Shown in pieces: positions 1 through 9,918 of a stretch of DNA of 64,000 bases (within the stretch, counting starts at the first letter, position 1; every line of letters begins with the position of its first letter). Origin of the DNA: Prosopocoilus inquinatus (lineage: Eukaryota; Arthropoda; Insecta; Coleoptera; Lucanidae); the NCBI GenBank assembly GCA_036172665.1, contig CM069874.1:47970707-48034706 (forward strand), in the 5' to 3' direction. A program made the translations under genes and the position numbers. Under the pieces are notes generated by a model. That model searched no databases. It was given only the letters and a program-made list of their open reading frames with translations, and was not told the DNA's origin.

Positions 1-16
1 TACAACAGATAAAATA

Positions 17-1840
17 TACCGGCTGTTTCAAATTGGGTGTGCACTGAAGGGATCTCCTAAACCGTAAGAGATACAAATTCGGTTAAATGGAAGAAAAGTT
101 GCACGAATCAATGTTTTATTCATATCCATCGACAGAATGATTTTATTCTTATTTCTTCTTGAGATATTAATGAAAATGTAAGAAAGTCGATTTTCTTTTT
201 TCCTCCGTATCTCTTTTATTATAGATAATTTTGAAATTTTGATTAAACTTTCTACAGGCACTTTTTGATTCTCCTACGAATAGGGGTGACAGAGTTGGAG
301 TCAAACGTTTCGGCTTCCCACATCAGTTTCGATTTTAAATACAACGCATATCTTTTTATTATTCTTTTCGATAGCATTTTTTCTCCTGATTGTACTGATA
401 TATCACACTTAATAGTTGACATTAATTTGAAGCTTAAATAATATTTTTGTATGAAAATTTTGTTTAATACGTAATTTAAATTTTTGCTTCATTTTCTTAG
501 CTATAATGTAAATTATTTAATATTTTTCTGCATTACACTATTACAATTTTTACCGACAAAAATCGGGTGGTCCTAATATAACGTGCCAGATAGGTATCTC
601 AGCCTTTTGTAATTTTGACTCACACTGTTAGTATAAAAGAAAAAGTGAATATTAATTATACTAAAAATTTCTACAACAATGTAATTTTTTTTTAATATCT
701 TTTTCATTTAACGGCTCTCAACGTTTTCTATATTTAATTTTTTTGAGCACGGTTATTCCAAAAATGGTACTAGATTTTAACACTCGTTCTGACGAGGTGA
801 ATTACCAGTTGGAGTTTGGCGTGTTATATCAGGACCACTCTGCATAATTTAAACAGGATAAAGTAGGTTTTAGATTTCGGACATTGAAACAGTGACTAGC
901 GTTGAGAAAAATAATAAGGAGGAACTAAGAAGACAAACATTAAATTCTTGCAGAAATGTTTCGCGAATTCATATTCGACATGCTAGGCAACACATAAGAT
1001 TAAGAACAAATCTTGAAAACGGTAGAGGACATTTCGAAAATTTACTTTAATTTATTATTTTCACTTTATTTATTTCACAAATTCATGTTCTTCTTTTGTG
1101 ATTTTTGTTCATGTTATTGTTTATTTTTTCTGGTAATATGTTTACACTGCTGCTTATGTGTGTGTGTTATCCATCTAATATAACTTAATAAATTATTTTT
1201 TCGTCTTCCGATAATTGACTGTTAAACAAATAAAAAAAGTACTTAGGAATAAATTTATTTATTAAGCAAATTATGACGAAACTGTATCAGTTTTACTTGT
1301 TATATTTTAATTTCACTTGAAAAATGGAGTAATAATAAAAAGATAAGAAAATGAACCAAAAATTTGAAATTATATATTAAACAAAATTTTCATACAAAAA
1401 TCTATATTATTTAAGCTTCAAATTAATACCAAATATTAAGTGTGATGTATTATTACAATCAGGAGAAAAAATGCTATCGAATAGAATAATAAAAAGATAT
1501 ACGTTGTATTTAAAAGATCGAAACTGATGATGGTCGTGGGAAGCCGAAACGTTTGACTCCAATTCTGTCACCCCTATTCGAAGCAGAATCAAAAAGTGCC
1601 TGTAGAAAGCTAAATAATAATTTCAGAATTATTTATAATAAAAGAGATACGGAGGAAAAAAGAAAATCGACTTTTTTACATTTTCATTAATATCACAAGA
1701 AGAAATAAGAATAAAATCATTCTGTCGATGGATATGAATAAAGCATTGATTCGTGCAACTTTTCTTCCATTTAACCGAATTTGTATCTCTTACGGTTTAG
1801 GAGATCCCTTCAGTGCACACTCAATTTGAAACAGCCGGTA
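17..1840. mobile_element. Fold-back element with ~460-bp terminal inverted repeats
   Basis: The left end (TACCGGCTGTTTCAAATTG, from 17) is repeated in inverse at 1840. The inverted match continues to about 472 on the left and 1376 on the right, at roughly 90 percent identity by eye. The 900-bp centre has no protein I recognise. The ends abut TA on both sides, as expected for a TA target duplication. The flanks (GATAAAATA before 17, TATTAGATG after 1840) join to resemble the uninterrupted sequence near 7330-7360 read on the other strand, so this element lies inside the left arm of the larger palindromic element. It is a non-autonomous DNA element; the superfamily is uncertain. Confidence 0.75.
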
Positions 1841-1980
1841 TATTAGATGTCAAAAGCCAATGTTGTATACGCGGAGCAACAAAATGCGCACCTATCGCGG
1901 AGTGGGGGGAAATAAAATAAAAAAAGGCGCGTAATTTAAAAATATTTCTGCGATAACGGTTTAAATACTGTTCAGGAAAT

Positions 1981-2000
1981 TAATAATAATAATAATAATG
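1981..2000. repeat. (TAA)n microsatellite
   Basis: A run of about six TAA/AAT units in the left arm of the palindromic element. It is absent from the corresponding part of the right arm near 7057, so it expanded after the arms were formed. Confidence 0.85.
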
Positions 2001-2598
2001 TCTTTATTTTAAAATAAATAATATAAAGTATACAAGCTAATGAAAAAATAATAATCTAATGCATTGAGCTGCATTCTTGCCCAAAATACTAGTTTAGGGC
2101 TATTCCAGAAGAATAAACGGACAATTTGTAATTTTCTTTCTATAAATTACGACCACATTTGCTCGGATCGTTTTTCGCTCCGGCGCTTAATAAGACCGCG
2201 CGGCCGTGATAGCAAAAAAAGTGCACTTTTCGCTTATCATTCTCTCCTACCTTATTTTTATCACAAATTGTCCAGTTCGTTCGACTGGGATGGCCGCAAA
2301 CGAAATTTAAACGTTTAATTAAAGAAGAAATCGAATTAATACTTTGGCTTCTGACAACCGATTTCAAACTTTTCAAAATCAATAAAAGGTTAACCATGGT
2401 AACTTAAAAATATGCTAAAGATTACAGATTACTGTAAATACAGTGCCATCACTGCCATCACAGCGACCTAGGGGGAATTATAATTGCGTTTAAAACTGTG
2501 GCTATAGACATAAACCATTATGCTATATACTATTTTCTTAATAACTAAAAAGTTACAAGAGTTTAAAGTGAAATTAATTAACAAGCAAAAATTACTAA

Positions 2599-2778
2599 GC
2601 CCCAGTTTCACAAAAATTATTTAATCACTAATTAATTTAACGGCGTGATTAAAGCCTGTGATCGGTGACACAATATAATTGATTGTTTAAAATCTATTGT
2701 TAACTTCGTCCAATGACGTTCCTTAATTAGAGAATTAAATTAATCGCTGATTAACAATTTTTTTTGTGAAACCCACCG
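2599..2778. mobile_element. MITE with TAA flanks (PIF/Harbinger-like)
   Basis: The ends GCCCCAGTTTCACAAAAATT and, on the other strand, CGGTGGGTTTCACAAAAAAA form imperfect terminal inverted repeats. TAA lies on both sides (2596-2598, 2779-2781), consistent with the 3-bp TWA duplication of PIF/Harbinger elements. It is 180 bp, AT-rich and non-coding. Confidence 0.55.
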
Positions 2779-3545
2779 TAACTGGAATAATATTTTACGT
2801 TTTAAATACAAATTTAGAATATTTGAAAGTTAATTGAACATTGCTTTACATGAAACAACTATGAAATGTAATAAAGTATTCCATTTTTTCTTTTAATGCC
2901 TAAAAATAGCTTTTCGGATTATTGAGAACCGCTGATTAATTAAAACAAAACTCGAAAACAACTGGATGTGGACATTTTATGAATGGTGGTTTTGATAAAT
3001 TTAGAATTTATTTAATAATAATGTTGCCATATATGAAATAATTTTTATTAATTGAGAAGATACAGGCGTACAGTACAAGAACGTCCGGGGGGGTTTTGTT
3101 AACTGGTGCGGATTTTCGCCACATACAGAATTTGCCCAGGGGCAATTGGAATTTACAGCAAGCGTACAGACAGACAACTATCATTTAAAAAAGAAAGAAA
3201 AGGTTTTGTACCAATGTACAAAGTAAAGTAAAATTTATGAGGTTTCAGGATTTAGCAAAACAAAAAACAGGAAATAAGCGAAATATGAGGTTGGTATAGG
3301 GCTTTATGATCACCTGGTTTATAAAAATAAATACATGTTTTTTTAGTACAAGTGATTTTTTAAATATCTTCGCCGGCCGGATTTTTAAGTAGCCTTGTCC
3401 TGGTTTTTAAATAATTGAACAACAATAAATAAATGACAACCCTATTCTTTGTGATAGAAGAGAGCTTCTGATGTTCCAAATGCTTAGACAGTGATTGAAG
3501 CCATAAGCTTGAGCGTGAAAACGAGACAGTATTAGAAGTACCATC

Positions 3546-4335
3546 TATAGGCGCCGCTTCGTCGGGTGCAGGGGCCTCGTGCACCCGACAAATGATTTTG
3601 TTGGGTGCAAAAGTATTAGAGAGCACCCGACAAAGTAGTGTCATGACAGTGTCTTTTTATTTAATGAATTCAAAGAACACACAGTTTTTTAAAAAACTAC
3701 AGCATACTTGCGTTTTCTACTGACGTGCACTGCGTGCGTGCGTACTCACAGTATCTCCATCTTCTTCTAACCTCATACAATAAAATGAGTTAGAGATACT
3801 CTTAGTGTATACTTAGTGCATATAGTGTACGTCAGTAGAAAACGCTATTAGTGTATTATTTGTTCACAAATCAAAAACCCACCACCCGTTGCATTATGTT
3901 GGTATAAAACACAGTTCCCTGTAAAATATTTTCAAAATACTAAGCAGGGATGAGGAAAAACTTTTCTTTCCTCCTCCCTGACACTAAGTTGGTAAGATAA
4001 TTTTAATACTTATCTTATTATCTTATTCACATTTATGTTCGTCTTAAGAATCCTTTTTAATGCCACACAAATGGAAAAAATCTTTTCACTGTTAAAATGA
4101 AAGATGCCCTTAATTAATTATCGTAATTATTAAAAATTCAGAACTCATAACCTTGTCATTTATTTCATATACTTGTCACTTTGTTATCGAGTTCTTAACT
4201 ATTGTTATAGTTGTATTTTTCATAAGGCAGTGGTCTTTTAATTTAGGAATAAGTTATATTATACACATTATAAACTGAACTAGGTACCGACAAAAATTGT
4301 GCACCCGACAATATTTGCAAAATCCGGCGCCTATG
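3546..4335. mobile_element. Non-autonomous hAT element, 8-bp TSD GTACCATC
   Basis: Terminal inverted repeats (T/C)ATAGGCGCCG are flanked by a perfect 8-bp duplication GTACCATC (3538-3545 and 4336-4343), the hallmark of hAT insertion. Subterminal copies of GTGCACCCGACAA or its complement occur near both ends (about 3560-3640 and 4300-4312), as expected for transposase-binding repeats. No transposase is visible. A hairpin MITE (3709-3847) sits inside. It lies in the centre of the large palindromic element. Confidence 0.8.
3709..3847. repeat. Hairpin MITE, family M, copy 1
   Basis: The inverted arms GCGTTTTCTACTGACGT and ACGTCAGTAGAAAACGC enclose an imperfect palindrome of about 139 bp. Related hairpins occur at 11808-11933 and 59524-59646, with fragments near 26290 and 56548. 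It is non-coding. Confidence 0.65.
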
Positions 4336-4903
4336 GTACCATCGCGACCAGAAAATACTGGGACAAAGCAGTTGTCATTTTTGACGGAAATCAAGCAAAA
4401 TGTCATGGTTTAAACGGTGGTTTAAAGTAGTGTTGTGAGTCGCTAAAATTACCACGTTACCTTACGGTAAATTTCCAATGTTACCGGTAAGATAACATTC
4501 ATTTGTTACCGTTAGTTACCGTTTGTTATCTCTGTCGTCAAAATAATGTAATTTCGAGTTACACACTTGCAACATTCAAGTAAAACAATGAAAGAAATGG
4601 CCGAGGAATATTTTTGATTATTTAGGAAAAACGTAAATACTAAAAAAATGGAAATAAATATTTCATACCCTAAAATGACTTTCATTTACGCATGAATTTA
4701 TTTAGTGGAAATACATAATATTAAATATTGTAAACCTTATTTTTAACAAAAGCCAAAAATATAATACGTATTCGGTAGGTATCAAATTAATCTGAAAAGT
4801 GAATAAATATCACATTTTTAATTAAAATGTAATTGGTAACTTTGGATCTAGATGTCGCCATTTGAGCTGTAATTGGTAATATTACGGTAACATTACCGAT
4901 AAG

Positions 4904-5324
4904 AAAAATTTTGTGCAAATCGTTTTTGATTGCAGTGAGAACCTCGAGCAGCCTCTGGACAGCTGTTTCAGCCCTGCTTGGGGCTTCTTCAGCAGAAACG
5001 TAGCTCGACATTCCCACTGCAGACCAAAAACGACTTGCCCAATTTATTCGCAAATGCGATGTAAGAATGATGAACATATAAAATAGCGACATCTTACTAT
5101 CGCTTTTTGACCTAACATTGCAGTAGGATAGACAAATTGAAGCGGGATTTGCTCCTAATGAGTCCCCCATGCAAGGCGGCCATGCTTGCTGTCATTATGC
5201 TTTGACAGCAAGCATGGCCGCCTTGCATGGGGGACTCATTAGGAGCAAATCCCGCTTCAATTTGTCTATCCTACTGCAATGTTAGGTCAAAAAGCGATAG
5301 TAAGATGTCGCTATTTTATATGTT
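4904..5324 (-). mobile_element. Retrozyme-like repeat, copy 1, with hammerhead motif
   Basis: The insertion is flanked by a 13-bp direct duplication CATTACCGATAAG (4891-4903 and 5325-5337). It consists of a head (4904 to about 5070) carrying a hammerhead ribozyme motif on the - strand, a tail (about 5070-5194), an 8-nt loop and the same tail in inverse (5203-5324). The two tail arms are about 122-125 bp and look identical by eye. Related copies are at 15928-16590 and 52269-52526. There is no reverse transcriptase, so it would be non-autonomous. Long variable duplications point to target-primed reverse transcription, as in Penelope-like elements or retrozymes. The snap-back tail is unusual. 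Confidence 0.65.
4951..4999 (-). ncRNA. Type-I hammerhead self-cleaving ribozyme motif (intact core)
   Basis: Read on the - strand: stem I strand GTTTCTG, core CTGAAGA (fits CUGANGA), stem II AGCCC-loop CAAGCA-GGGCT (five pairs), core GAAA, a minimal stem III built on ACAGCTGT, cleavage triplet GTC, then stem I partner CAGAGGC (seven pairs, two of them G-U). All conserved core nucleotides are present. The palindromic stem III without a loop is typical of Penelope and retrozyme hammerheads, which cleave best as dimers. Activity is inferred, not shown. Confidence 0.75.
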
Positions 5325-5327
5325 CAT
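5070..5327. repeat. 125-bp inverted repeat with 8-nt loop
   Basis: The arms 5070-5194 and 5203-5327 are reverse complements around the loop TTATGCTT. I saw no mismatch, so the duplication is probably recent. It forms the tail-tail palindrome of the retrozyme-like copy 1; the last three bases of each arm extend into the flank. Confidence 0.85.
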
Positions 5328-5707
5328 TACCGATAAGGTAACATTAAAAATAAATTACCGGTAATTTAACAACACTACTATTGCTGCAGTTTCAAACGCA
5401 ATTATAATTCCCCCCAGGTCGCTGGGATGGCAGTGGTGGTAGCACTGTATTTACAGTAATCCGTAATCCTTAATATATTTTTAAGTTACTATGGAAAATT
5501 TTCATTTTCATTGGAAAAGTTTGGAATCGGTTGTCAGAAGCCAAAGTATTAATTCGATTTCTTCTTTAATTAAACGTTTAAATTTCGTTTGCGGCCATCC
5601 CAGGCAAACGAACCGGACAATTTGTGATAAAAATAAAGTAAGAAAGAATGATAAGCAAAAAGTGCACTGTTTCGGCTATCACAGCCTTGCGGCCTCACTA
5701 AGCGCCG

Positions 5708-6908
5708 CACAGTGGTCTAGAATGAATATTTGGCGCGAAATAATTCGAGAAATTAAGTCTTCATTTATCACGTAAATGAAAATAATTCTGCTAATAAACA
5801 TCACAAAGGATATGAAAAAAATATAAGTTTGCATAAATATTGTTTTAATTCTGAATAAGCGGTTGTCAAACTTATTAATTTATTAAATTGTCATTCGTGT
5901 TGTCATCAGTCGTCTTTGAAAGATCTTGCTTTTTAAAGTTATCTATGTTCATTTCTATATTGTGTTTTTGCAATGATAATCATATACTGAATATGTAAAA
6001 TATTTGTTAGTATTCTGTCTTTGATGTAAATATTTTTTTGGCTTGCCAAATTACTTGCAAATCAAACAAAAATAATTTAAAAAATTAAGTACGCCCACCA
6101 AAAAAGGCAGATGTTTGCAGATGTGGAAATGTACTTTTTTAAGATAAATGTATATTCAAAATTCATTATTAAAAAAAAACAAAGTGCAACTATGCGCAAT
6201 TTTCTTATTTTCAATTTTTTTTTGAGGTGCACTACAACTGTTATATTATTAAATATAAATTAAATATATTATTAAATGAAATAAAAATCTTAACTTACAG
6301 TTCCCTCTTACATGCCTCGGAACCCCCCGCTCTGCATGTAAAACTAGGGTTTCCCTGGTATTAAATAATTTTAATTCTCTGATTTTAAAAATTAAATAGA
6401 TTTACGAAAAGGTAGGTCTCTGCAGATTTTGAAATGTCATTCAGAATACAATATTTAAGAAAGTAAATGCGTCTATGTGCGTCTTTCCAACTTATTTTAT
6501 TTTTTTTTTGTATCTTGTATCTACATAGTAATTGAATACACTCGTGTCACTGCTCGTGTTGTATTCTTTTTGTATTCTTTTTGTATTCTTTTTTTTTCCT
6601 TGGGGGGGGGGGGAGTAGAAACTATACCTAGTCTGTATGTATTTATACTATTTACTGTAGCAATTACCTGTCAACACCTGGGCAACATCAGATAAACACA
6701 GAAATAATATGTTATGGCGAAAGCAGTTGGTTTTAAAATGTGTGACTGCTAAAAAGAAGTTGGGAAACACTGTTTTAGAGTATTAAATTATTCGTTTGTT
6801 ATCACTGGATGCTTTACGTTTCTTGAAAATTTGTTTCATTACGAAAAAAAACTATTTAAGTAGAATTCATAATTATTTCGCGCTAAAACTGCAATCCGGA
6901 CCACTGTG
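5708..6908. mobile_element. Transib-like element 2 (non-autonomous), TSD CGCCG
   Basis: Both ends begin CACAGTGGTC and the inverted similarity runs about 45 bp (shared GCGCGAAATAATT at positions 26-38 from each end). It is flanked by a perfect 5-bp GC-rich duplication CGCCG (5703-5707, 6909-6913). Transib elements have CACWRTG-type ends and 5-bp GC-rich duplications. The undisturbed site AAGCGCCGGAGCG is preserved in the opposite arm of the host palindrome (about 2175-2190, other strand), proving the insertion point. No transposase was recognised. It contains a G12 run at about 6602-6613. Confidence 0.8.
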
Positions 6909-7541
6909 CGCCGGAGCGAAAAACGATCCGAGTAAACGTGGTCGTAATTTATAGGAAAAAAATCAGAAATTGTCCCCTTATTCTTCTGGATTAGCCCTAA
7001 ACTAGTATCTTGGGCAAGAATGCAGCTCAATGTATTAGATTATTTAATTTCCTGAACAATTCTTAAACCATTAACTCAGAAATATTTTTAAATTACGCGC
7101 CTTTTTTATTTTAATTCCCCCCAGACCGCGTTTTGTTTTTTCACATATACAACAGGTATTTTCCAGTTAGCTCTGAATTTTGCGTTTCAAACACATTTAG
7201 GTTTTAAACGCGTGAACTTCATGCATAAACTTATGGAAAGTTGTCTAATTGGAACGGGCGCTTCGCGCTCTTTTGCGCTTTTGGGCTTGTTTGGGTGCAC
7301 AAATTGCGGGAAAACAACTAACGTTGGCTTTGACATCTAATATATTTTTTATCTATGCTACTGATTGATGTCTATACTGTTGATACAACCACATCTCTTG
7401 GATATAATTCAACATTGCTTCAACGACGAGGAGGTTTGGAAGTAATAAAGACATGGAACACTACACTACCGCTTTCCACACACAAAAGTAAATTCCTGCT
7501 CCTGAGGTCCTGACATGTCTATGACCACCATGACATAGGAC

Positions 7542-8375
7542 TAGGGGTCCGCGATATCCTGTTTTCGATATCGGATATCGATAACTAAAAAATATCGATA
7601 TTTATCGATATATCGATATTATCGATATTACCGATATTTATTGATATTATCGACATTATCGATATATATAATTATCGATATATCGATAATATCGAACAAG
7701 TCGGACAAGAGCATTTTCACACATTTTGGTACGAGGAAGTTTAGATTTTAAACTTTACGTTTTTCAGAAATAGTATTTCATAACTTTTCTTCAAATCATG
7801 AAATCGCGTATCCATCAGAATCAGAATTTATTGTTTTCCCCAATCATAACAATAAAAATTAAAAGCAAGATATTGTTAGGAAAAAAGAATAGTCTTCGTG
7901 CCAAAATGTGTGAAAAAGGGGGCACTCCAATAAGTGTCGAATCCACGAGAGTTAAAAAAAAACTCTAGTTTCATTTTGATGTTTATAAACTTTGACTAGA
8001 CCAAAAATTAATTGTAATATTTTAAAATTTTCTTTATATCGTTACCGTGAGTCGTGATCACTCGCCATATATGAAATTGAATTTTAATATTTTTTCCAAA
8101 AATTAATAATTATGACGTACATAAATTATCCAATGGTAGTTTTAGTAAAAACTGAAATAAGTAATAAAGTGTGATTGATTATTAATATTTTCAGGAGAAT
8201 TACGTTATCGATAATATCGATACCACCGATAATATCGATACAGCGATACCAACAATAATATCGATAAATCCGACATATATCCATATTATCGACATTATCG
8301 ATATTTTAAATGGAAATATCGTTATTCGATAATCATTGATATTATCGATAATATCGATAAATTCTCGCAGCCCTA
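7542..8375. mobile_element. hAT-like element rich in ATCGATA motifs
   Basis: The ends TAGGGGTCCGCGA and, inverted, TAGGGCTGCGAGAA are alike. About 150 bp inside each end is filled with TATCGATA/ATCGATAT-type repeats (7560-7695 and 8208-8365), more than twenty in total, while the centre (7700-8200) is ordinary AT-rich DNA with no recognised gene. TAGGG ends plus subterminal repeats are typical of hAT elements. No clear 8-bp duplication is visible. TATCGATA is also the core of the insect DREF/BEAF binding site, and the element ends about 380 bp before the RUBCN start codon. Confidence 0.6.
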
Positions 8376-8757
8376 CTTAGCACCCCTTTGGGCATACGCC
8401 ACAGATAAAAAAAAAGAGGCACATCATTTTAATAAATTCATCAGCGAAGAACTGCCGAAGATTTTGTGAGAATTTTAAAAATTTTGCGGTGAAAAATGAT
8501 TTCTGGATATTTTTGAAAGGAATTTAAGGAACGTTCGTTGGTAACACTGCTGGTGACATTTCCTCTTCCTCAGCTGGAGCTGGCGACACTGGAAGTTGAC
8601 AGGAATTGAGGGCGTTGTGTACGTTGTTTAGTTGTAAATGTCTGTGAAAGCGAGAAAACTGCTTACAAATCGGTAATGTTTACATTTACATACTACAATG
8701 TAGGTAAACAAGATCTCATATCAGAGCAACTTTGGTTGAGATCAAATTCCAATAGAA
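8376..8757 (+). promoter_or_regulatory. RUBCN upstream and 5' UTR region
   Basis: This is the only non-repetitive upstream sequence of RUBCN. A short upstream reading frame starts at about 8638 (MSVKARK...) and ends at a possible splice donor CG/GTAATG (about 8673). A possible acceptor, CAATAG, lies just before the coding ATG at 8758, so a short non-coding first exon is plausible. No TATA box stands out. An in-frame stop at 8737-8739 precedes the chosen ATG. Confidence 0.35.
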
Positions 8758-9918
8758 ATGTCAGAGAAGTCACAGTTAATTTCAAAATATCAGCAATTGC
8801 TTCGCGACTTGAAGACAACTGTAGAAGGATTGCTAATAAATCAAGCAGCAAACGTTTGGTGCATTTACGGGGGCCTAAACAGGCTTCATGTCGACATCGA
8901 GAAAATATTTAAACACGGATGTAAAATTACTTCAGAAAATGTAAGTATTATACCTACAGAGCCGCCTTTTTTAATTGTCTTAACTTGCAAATTTAATTTT
9001 GTAGAATATTTCTGGTTACTGGAATTTCGTGCAAGGATTGGAGTGGTTACATCCTGATTCTTTAAAATCAACTCTAAACATAGACTATGAATACAAGCCT
9101 TACGTTCCTCAGCATTTGAAAAATGACAAAGCCTCAATTTGGCTGTACAGATGTCTGGAGAATCATTCTCTTTCTCAGAAACTCTCTTGGTTGCTCTCAG
9201 ATAAGTCTCACCTAATTAGTTGCTACCAATCACAAGCTTTCCTCTGTCAGCCGAAGTATGCCGAAGCAACTTTGATTTGCTTGCGTGCCGTCGAAAGAAA
9301 CCAGCCCAGTTTGATTTCGGAAATTGATCCCTGCTTATTTCTATGCAAGCCAAGCGCCCAAGCCTATCACAAAACGCACAGGAGATGCACATCTTTTCCA
9401 GATGCACACTTTAAAGCAGCTCACAAATCGGAATGTGTGAAGCAGAAACTTAACAAAACTAACGTAGAGATTAAGTTGAGAACTTGGAATAGCATGCCAA
9501 ATTTAACAATGGAATATGCGAGGAGCAATTTGAACGATGCGAATTCTTCCACCCTAATTAGTAACAAGCGCAGGATCACAATGCAGGGCAATCAACAAAA
9601 ACTTTTAAAAAGTGTGGATGATGTTGAAAAACCTACAAATAAGAATATTGAGGAAATTAAACATCTTATTATAAATAGTGAAAACATCGTAGAGCACACA
9701 GCACCGTCCACAAGCATGGAACATAAAAAGAATGAGGATTTTGCCATTAAGTCTTTGCCTGACATGAGGTCACCAAACAGGGGAAGTCATCTCTTAGCTA
9801 GATCTGTCCCAGATTATGGGTTTTTAAACGCTTTAGCTGGAGAAAAGGATTTCAAGAATAAACCAAAGAAAACTTTTATTGAAGATGGAGGCAAAAGTGT
9901 CCTACCAATGGCCACAGG
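8758..9918 (+). CDS. RUBCN: RUBCN exons 1-2: RUN domain block
   Basis: Exon 1 (8758-8940, 61 codons, phase 0 donor GTAAGT) starts [13 protein letters not shown]. Intron 1 is 64 nt. Exon 2 (9005-9918) completes the RUN domain ([30 protein letters not shown]) and runs into a Ser/Asn/Lys-rich linker. Exon 2 ends in phase 2 at GG/GTAAGT. The first complete codon of the next exon, 22 kb away, continues the frame exactly, which is strong support for joining them. The start is the first ATG after an in-frame stop at 8737. Confidence 0.92.

Larger units (their letters stand above)
4428..5377. mobile_element. hAT-like element with TACCGGTAA-rich ends
   Basis: The ends TAGTGTTGT and, inverted, ACAACACTA resemble those of the element at 54652-55376. 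Both ends carry clusters of TTACCGGTAA-type motifs (4440-4520; 5325-5370). I could not find an 8-bp duplication, so the assignment rests on the ends and subterminal repeats. The hammerhead-bearing repeat 4904-5324 has inserted into it. Confidence 0.5.
1841..7343. mobile_element. Large palindromic element, arms ~680 bp, heavily invaded
   Basis: The left arm (1841 to about 2510) is repeated in inverse at about 5385-5707 and 6909-7343. The two right-arm pieces are separated by the Transib-like insertion 5708-6908. Matching landmarks are TAGATGTCAAA at both outer ends, GGCGCGTAATTTAAAAATAT, GCTGCATTCTTGCCCAA and GTTTGCGGCCATCCCA. The arms encode no recognisable protein. The centre (2510-5385) carries further elements listed separately. 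The outer arms probably continue leftwards beyond base 1. The superfamily is unknown; no clear target duplication can be read because the left end is cut by the window edge. Confidence 0.7.

Noticed and set aside
28..261. 77-codon - strand frame at the start of the window
   Set aside because: It lies in the arm of a non-coding inverted repeat and its mirror copy at 1600-1830 is frame-broken.
2064..2397. Overlapping frames on both strands, repeated at 5491-5775 and 6839-7030
   Set aside because: They are the arms of the large palindrome read in different frames, not proteins.
4787..5170. 127-codon frame on the - strand, with similar frames at 15928-16200 and 16222-16521
   Set aside because: These repeat because the underlying retrozyme-like repeat is repeated. 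The frame runs through the hammerhead motif and the flanking hAT sequence; no domain, and it is broken differently in each copy.
8886..9137. 83-codon - strand frame over RUBCN exons 1-2, and the 9216-9407 frame
   Set aside because: Shadows of the RUBCN coding sequence on the opposite strand.
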